Below, piece by piece: positions 4,429 to 7,115 of a stretch of DNA of 7,115 nt. Each line of letters opens with the position of its first letter. The first letter of the stretch is position 1. The notes beneath the pieces were generated by a model. The model did not search any database. It saw only the letters and a list, made by a program, of their open reading frames with translations, and had not been told where the DNA came from. Source of the stretch: Cyanobacteria bacterium UBA8803 (lineage in GTDB: Bacteria > Cyanobacteriota > Cyanobacteriia > Cyanobacteriales > Coleofasciculaceae). The stretch spans positions 27,356 to 34,470 of the forward strand of contig DNXU01000268.1 in NCBI GenBank assembly GCA_003505715.1. Direction: 5' to 3'. A program made the translations under genes and the position numbers.

Positions 4429-6177
4429 TCACTTCCCCTCGAATGCTTGAGGGACAGTATGAGAGGATTCTTGGGGCACTATCCGCTTGGATTCTTGAGA
4501 TGTAGTTTCATTGGCTGGTTCAGACACAGTGCGAGCCGAGGTGGAAGATCCCTCCTGGCTAGCGGGTTGGGGTGCTGTTCGATTAGCCTCTTGAGGTTTT
4601 TTGCCAGCAGAGGTGGGAGATACCTCCTGGCTAGCGGGTTGGGATGGTGCCCGATCTCCCTCTTGCGGTTTGTTGCGAGCGGAGGTTGGAGATACCTCGC
4701 GACTAGCGGGTTGGGGTGCTGCTCGATCTGCTTGTTGAGGTTCGATGCGCGGGGCGGGTTGAGGTGCCCTGCGATTAGCCTCTTGGGGTGTTACTCTATT
4801 GGTCTGTTGCCGATTAGTCTGTTGAGGTTTTGCCTGTTCCGAAGGTTGAGGTGCTGTCCGATTCACCTCTTGGGGCGCTAGCGGATGAGCCTCTTGAGTT
4901 CTGGCACGTTCGGATGGTTGAGGCACTGTGCGATTCGCCTCTTGAGGTTTGGTACGATCTGTATTTTGGGGTGTCGTCTGGTTGGTTTCTTCAGGTTTGG
5001 TAGGTGCAGCGTCTTGAGGCGCTGTCTGGTTAGTGTCCTGAGGTTGGTTGCGATCGGCTTCTTGAGGTGCTGTTTGGTTGGTTTCTTGAGGTTGATTGCG
5101 ATCGCTCTCTTGAGGTGGTGTCTGATTAGCCGCTTGACAATTTGCTTCTTTATATTTAAAAGCAACAGTTACTAAATAAGGTTTTGGCTGCCCGGTTTGA
5201 TTGCTAAAACGGTAAGACTTAACCTCTTGCTGCGCTTGCTGATCGAAAATGGGGTAACCTGCACTCCTAATTAGGCGCAAATCAGACAGCTGACTATCCG
5301 CTCCCACTAATACTCCTACCACAGTAGCCCCTTCTAGCTTCTGGGTGCAGGCATCTTTTGGATAGGTGCCCTCAATCCTTTCTGTTCCTGGTTCTACTGG
5401 AGTAACTTGTGGTTGCTGTTGATTGATAACCGATTGTTGCTGTTGATTGAGTTGGTTCAGCCAAGCCACATAATTTTTCCTAGCTTCGTCACTAGTAGTA
5501 TTGCGGTTATCTGCTGTGATCGTATTCTCCTGCTGCCCGCTTTCTGTGGCTACTTTAGTTGCCACCTGTTGTCCATCTGGAAGGGGTGTTGAGTTTTGAC
5601 CGGAGGTATTATCGACTGGCGGTGGAGGCAGAGAGCCAATGTCTACTTGGGGATTGGGGTTTAATACTGGAACCCCATCAGAATTCCTAGCTATCTGTAG
5701 ATTAGACTGGCTGGGGTCCCATACTTTTAAAGGTGTGCGCCGAGCTACTTGGGACTTCCAAACTGGGGAGTCGTAAATTTTGAGACCATTCCGATCTAGC
5801 TTGCCTTTGCTAGCCGCTTGTTGCTGGAGGAGAGACTTTAAGTTGCTCCGAGATGGGGAAACTTTTGAGTAATTGTAGTTTTTGAAGGAAGGATTGAGAG
5901 GCGGTAGGGGTGGGAAAGGAGAATTCAGCGGCGTCTGCTGATAAATCGATGGTGGAACTGGCAGCGTTGCCAGCTCAGGAATACGGTTTTGCTGGTCTGG
6001 TGTTAATGCTACCACTTGGACAGTCCGTGGCAGTTGTGATTGTTCGCTGGACATACCAGGCATATAGGGTAGGGTAAATCCTACTACTGCATGGATACCT
6101 GCGGAAGCCATAACAGCAATGCCAGTCGGTTGACCGAGGATTTCAGCTAGGCTTTTAATCAAGGAGACGTAGGACAT
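4429..6177 (-). CDS. TonB-like protein with a long octapeptide-repeat tail
   Basis: This 582-residue protein resembles TonB, which couples ExbB/ExbD proton-driven energy to outer-membrane receptors. A single hydrophobic segment (about 18-40) carries SAGIH (S25, H29), matching the SxxxH arrangement of the TonB membrane helix. A proline-rich stretch follows (about 70-96, with PPSIYQ and PFPPLPPLNP). Next comes a long polar linker with PPPP at 184-187 and glutamine runs at 241-256. A TonB C-terminal-type domain occupies about 268-342: GTYPKDACTQKLEGATVVGVLV, then LRLIRSAGYPIFDQQAQQEVKSYRF and a final strand LVTVAFKYK. Cysteines 277 and 347 bracket the domain and could form a disulfide. TonB normally ends here, but this protein adds 28 eight-residue repeats from 351 to 579. 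The ATG at 6177 gives the membrane segment correctly; GGAG at 6193-6196 is a distant, weak Shine-Dalgarno sequence. The gene lies 149 bp downstream of cobI. No exbB or exbD is in the window. The fold assignment is reasonably sure; the partner receptor is unknown. Confidence 0.82.
   Translation of the reverse strand: MSYVSLIKSLAEILGQPTGIAVMASAGIHAVVGFTLPYMPGMSSEQSQLPRTVQVVALTPDQQNRIPELATLPVPPSIYQQTPLNSPFPPLPPLNPSFKNYNYSKVSPSRSNLKSLLQQQAASKGKLDRNGLKIYDSPVWKSQVARRTPLKVWDPSQSNLQIARNSDGVPVLNPNPQVDIGSLPPPPVDNTSGQNSTPLPDGQQVATKVATESGQQENTITADNRNTTSDEARKNYVAWLNQLNQQQQSVINQQQPQVTPVEPGTERIEGTYPKDACTQKLEGATVVGVLVGADSQLSDLRLIRSAGYPIFDQQAQQEVKSYRFSNQTGQPKPYLVTVAFKYKEANCQAANQTPPQESDRNQPQETNQTAPQEADRNQPQDTNQTAPQDAAPTKPEETNQTTPQNTDRTKPQEANRTVPQPSERARTQEAHPLAPQEVNRTAPQPSEQAKPQQTNRQQTNRVTPQEANRRAPQPAPRIEPQQADRAAPQPASREVSPTSARNKPQEGDRAPSQPASQEVSPTSAGKKPQEANRTAPQPASQEGSSTSARTVSEPANETTSQESKRIVPQESSHTVPQAFEGK
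4441..5127 (-). repeat. 24-bp coding repeat: 28 octapeptide units in the TonB-like tail
   Basis: Residues 351-579 divide into 28 consecutive octads plus one five-residue break (NRQQT at 455-459). The loose consensus is N/D-R/Q-T-x-P-Q-E/P-A/T/S, for example NQTAPQEA, DRNQPQET, DRTKPQEA and NRTAPQPS. Proline at position 5 and glutamine at position 6 are the most constant. There is no aromatic residue outside the very end and almost no hydrophobic one, so an extended, disordered, proline/glutamine-rich tail is expected. The coding DNA keeps the 24-bp period. A HIP1 octamer lies at 5098-5105. Confidence 0.92.
4513..4728 (-). repeat. 72-bp higher-order repeat, three copies
   Basis: Residues 484-507, 508-531 and 532-555 are three 24-residue units made of three octads each. 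An example is DRAAPQPA-SREVSPTS-ARNKPQEG followed by DRAPSQPA-SQEVSPTS-AGKKPQEA. On the + strand the phrase CTAGCGGGTTGGG recurs at 4559, 4631 and 4703, exactly 72 bp apart. This part of the tail therefore arose by a more recent duplication of three octads. Confidence 0.9.
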
Positions 6178-6248
6178 ATCAGTTACAGTTCACTCCGCTG
6201 CGTTATGTAAGCAGGCTATTAATTCAGGCGATTTGAAAGAGTATCTGC

Positions 6249-6278
6249 TTTATATGGAATAATACACACGATCGTTAA
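6249..6278 (-). promoter_or_regulatory. Candidate sigma-70-type promoter for the TonB-like gene
   Basis: On the - strand TTAACG (6273-6278) and TATAAA (6249-6254) are separated by 18 bp and lie 72 bp upstream of the ATG. They match the consensus hexamers at four and five of six positions. The -35 overlaps a palindromic pair (6269-6286). In an AT-rich spacer such a match can arise by chance. Confidence 0.3.
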
Positions 6279-6286
6279 GGCGATCG
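6269..6286. repeat. Paired CGATCG palindromes in the cobI/TonB-like spacer
   Basis: Two CGATCG hexamers (6269-6274 and 6281-6286) are separated by TTAAGG. Each is self-complementary and together they can form a 6-bp stem with a 6-nt loop. No T tract follows on the - strand, so it is not a standard terminator for cobI. It may be a protein-binding site or degenerate HIP1 material. Confidence 0.45.
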
Positions 6287-6326
6287 GAATTTATTAAAGG
6301 ATAGGGGTAAAGGCTTTTCAAGGAGA

Positions 6327-7043
6327 TTAGGTCATTTTGACGATCAGTATAGAAAAGTAGGGCAATTTTAGGGTGGGGAGATGGCTTAAATCTTTATAAA
6401 TTACCTGATCTGGTAATGTAGCTCGTTCCACCACCCAAGCTTTCTCCAAGAGTTGACGGCGATGTAGCACTTGCCATACCTGTTCATAAACCGAACTCAC
6501 TTTCATTAGAACTAAGACATCAGCCCAATCTAGAATTGTTTCCAGTTCCTCCATATTATAAATAGCTGGAACTACAACGAAGCGATCGCCACGAACGGTT
6601 AGAGGCAATCCTATTGCTGAGGCTGCGGCCATTGGCGAACAGACTCCGGGGATCGCTTGGATCGCTACCCTGGGGTGCAGCTGTTGTAGTGTTTGCGCTA
6701 AATAAGTAAACGTGCTGTAAAAACTGATATCACCTTCACAGACAAACGCTACATCTTGACCTAAATCCAGATAATACCAAACCTGCTGCGCTGCGGCCTG
6801 CCAAGCTTGAGTCAAAATATCAGCGTCCTGCACGTAAGGAAAAGTCAATGGCAGCAGCACCTGCTCATCTCTCAGCCATTCCCCTACAATCTGCTGAGCA
6901 AGTCCCAGCTTCCCGTTAACCCCAGCCGGAAAAGCCACCACAGGCGTCTGTTGTAAGATGCGCAAACCTTTAAGGGTAATCAATTCGTGATCGCCCGGTC
7001 CGACACCAATTCCATAAAGAGTCCCTACTTGCGCAACCGTCAT
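6327..7043 (-). CDS. cobI: Precorrin-2 / cobalt-precorrin-2 C20-methyltransferase
   Basis: CobI/CbiL transfers a methyl group from S-adenosylmethionine to C-20 of (cobalt-)precorrin-2 in the corrin-ring part of cobalamin synthesis. The 238-residue length is usual for the family. The tetrapyrrole-methylase N-terminus GTLYGIGVGPGDHELITLK (7-25) holds the glycine-rich loop; the usual GPGDPE proline is histidine (H19) here. The family block CEGDISFYSTFTYL (102-115) and the SAM-site block IPGVCSPMAAAS (131-142) are intact. Cyanobacteria mostly use the early-cobalt route, so the substrate is probably cobalt-precorrin-2, but the sequence alone does not settle this and the name cbiL is equally apt. 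The ATG at 7043 is the only sensible start and has no visible Shine-Dalgarno sequence, which is common in cyanobacteria. No other cob/cbi gene and no cobalamin riboswitch is visible in the 72 bases upstream within the window. Confidence 0.94.
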   Translation of the reverse strand: MTVAQVGTLYGIGVGPGDHELITLKGLRILQQTPVVAFPAGVNGKLGLAQQIVGEWLRDEQVLLPLTFPYVQDADILTQAWQAAAQQVWYYLDLGQDVAFVCEGDISFYSTFTYLAQTLQQLHPRVAIQAIPGVCSPMAAASAIGLPLTVRGDRFVVVPAIYNMEELETILDWADVLVLMKVSSVYEQVWQVLHRRQLLEKAWVVERATLPDQVIYKDLSHLPTLKLPYFSILIVKMT

Positions 7044-7080
7044 TAGTTAAGTTTTATTAATAAGTAGCCATAATACAGAA

Positions 7081-7112
7081 GTTCAGAAGTTCAGGAGTTC
7101 AGGAGTTCAGAA
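7081..7112. repeat. Four tandem copies of an 8-mer, GTTCAGRA
   Basis: GTTCAGAA, GTTCAGGA, GTTCAGGA and GTTCAGAA follow head to tail without gaps, 38 bp upstream of cobI. This is a cyanobacterial-style short tandem repeat near the promoter region of cobI. Confidence 0.85.
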
Positions 7113-7115
7113 TTT

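Larger units (their letters stand above)
336..6589. other. HIP1 octamers, six dispersed sites
   Basis: The palindrome GCGATCGC occurs at 336-343 (metG remnant), 3948-3955, 4137-4144 and 4257-4264 (rfbB), 5098-5105 (TonB-like tail) and 6582-6589 (cobI). By chance an octamer is expected about once per 65 kb, so six in 7 kb is the HIP1 over-representation known from many cyanobacteria. None falls in the labA-like gene, in lptC or in a spacer. Confidence 0.9.

Noticed and set aside
4513..5127. Repeat array considered as a possible CRISPR
   Set aside because: Units are contiguous 24-bp coding repeats with no unique spacers, and they translate in one frame as a protein tail.
4878..5165. A second - strand open frame inside the TonB-like tail
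   Set aside because: It overlaps the real frame. A period divisible by three keeps alternative frames free of stops, so openness is not evidence of coding.
4387..5175. A + strand frame open for most of 4387-5175, apart from one TAG at 4879-4881, with its own repeated motif
   Set aside because: It is antisense to the TonB-like tail and in a frame kept open by the 24-bp period of the sense repeat. Its composition (Leu/Arg/Gly/Cys-rich) is the mirror of the sense codons and resembles no known family.
6178..6326. Cobalamin riboswitch sought near cobI and the TonB-like gene
   Set aside because: The spacer is only 149 bp and no B12-box-like sequence was recognised; the 72 bases upstream of cobI are too short to judge.

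Overview
The window looks like a cyanobacterial chromosome segment, probably from a filamentous or otherwise large-genome cyanobacterium. The evidence is six copies of the HIP1 octamer GCGATCGC, short tandem repeats in the spacers, a LabA-like NYN protein, a long lipoprotein-type LptC, a cyanobacterial-style TonB-like protein and a cobalamin methyltransferase. Species cannot be named from the sequence alone.

Layout, left half (+ strand). After a heptamer repeat and an AT-rich spacer (1-229) comes a decayed methionyl-tRNA synthetase gene (metG remnant, 230-995). It has lost the HIGH-motif region, a central block and most of the stretch leading into the anticodon-binding domain, and it is frameshifted near 700-711. 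Next are an intact LabA-like NYN-domain gene (1109-1726) and an lptC-like lipoprotein gene (1864-3003). A gene-free spacer of about 265 bp, rich in inverted repeats, separates lptC from the convergent genes on the other strand.

Layout, right half (- strand, read right to left). cobI/cbiL (precorrin-2 C20-methyltransferase, 6327-7043) is followed by a TonB-like protein (4429-6177) and then by rfbB/rmlB (dTDP-glucose 4,6-dehydratase, 3270-4343). Gaps of 149 and 85 bp leave co-transcription possible but unproven.

The functions are mostly separate: B12 synthesis, a TonB-type energy transducer, dTDP-sugar synthesis for surface polysaccharide, LPS transport to the outer membrane, and a probable clock-output or RNA-related NYN protein. 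A loose common theme is the cell envelope (LptC, RfbB, TonB-like).

The two most unusual items are these. First, the TonB-like protein does not end at its TonB C-terminal domain. It continues for about 230 residues as 28 imperfect eight-residue repeats (24-bp DNA period), with part amplified again as three 72-bp higher-order units. Second, the metG remnant combines at least three separate internal deletions, and the first two left an open frame. I see no CRISPR array, tRNA, rRNA, transposase or defence system, and no clear evidence of a wholly new multi-gene system.
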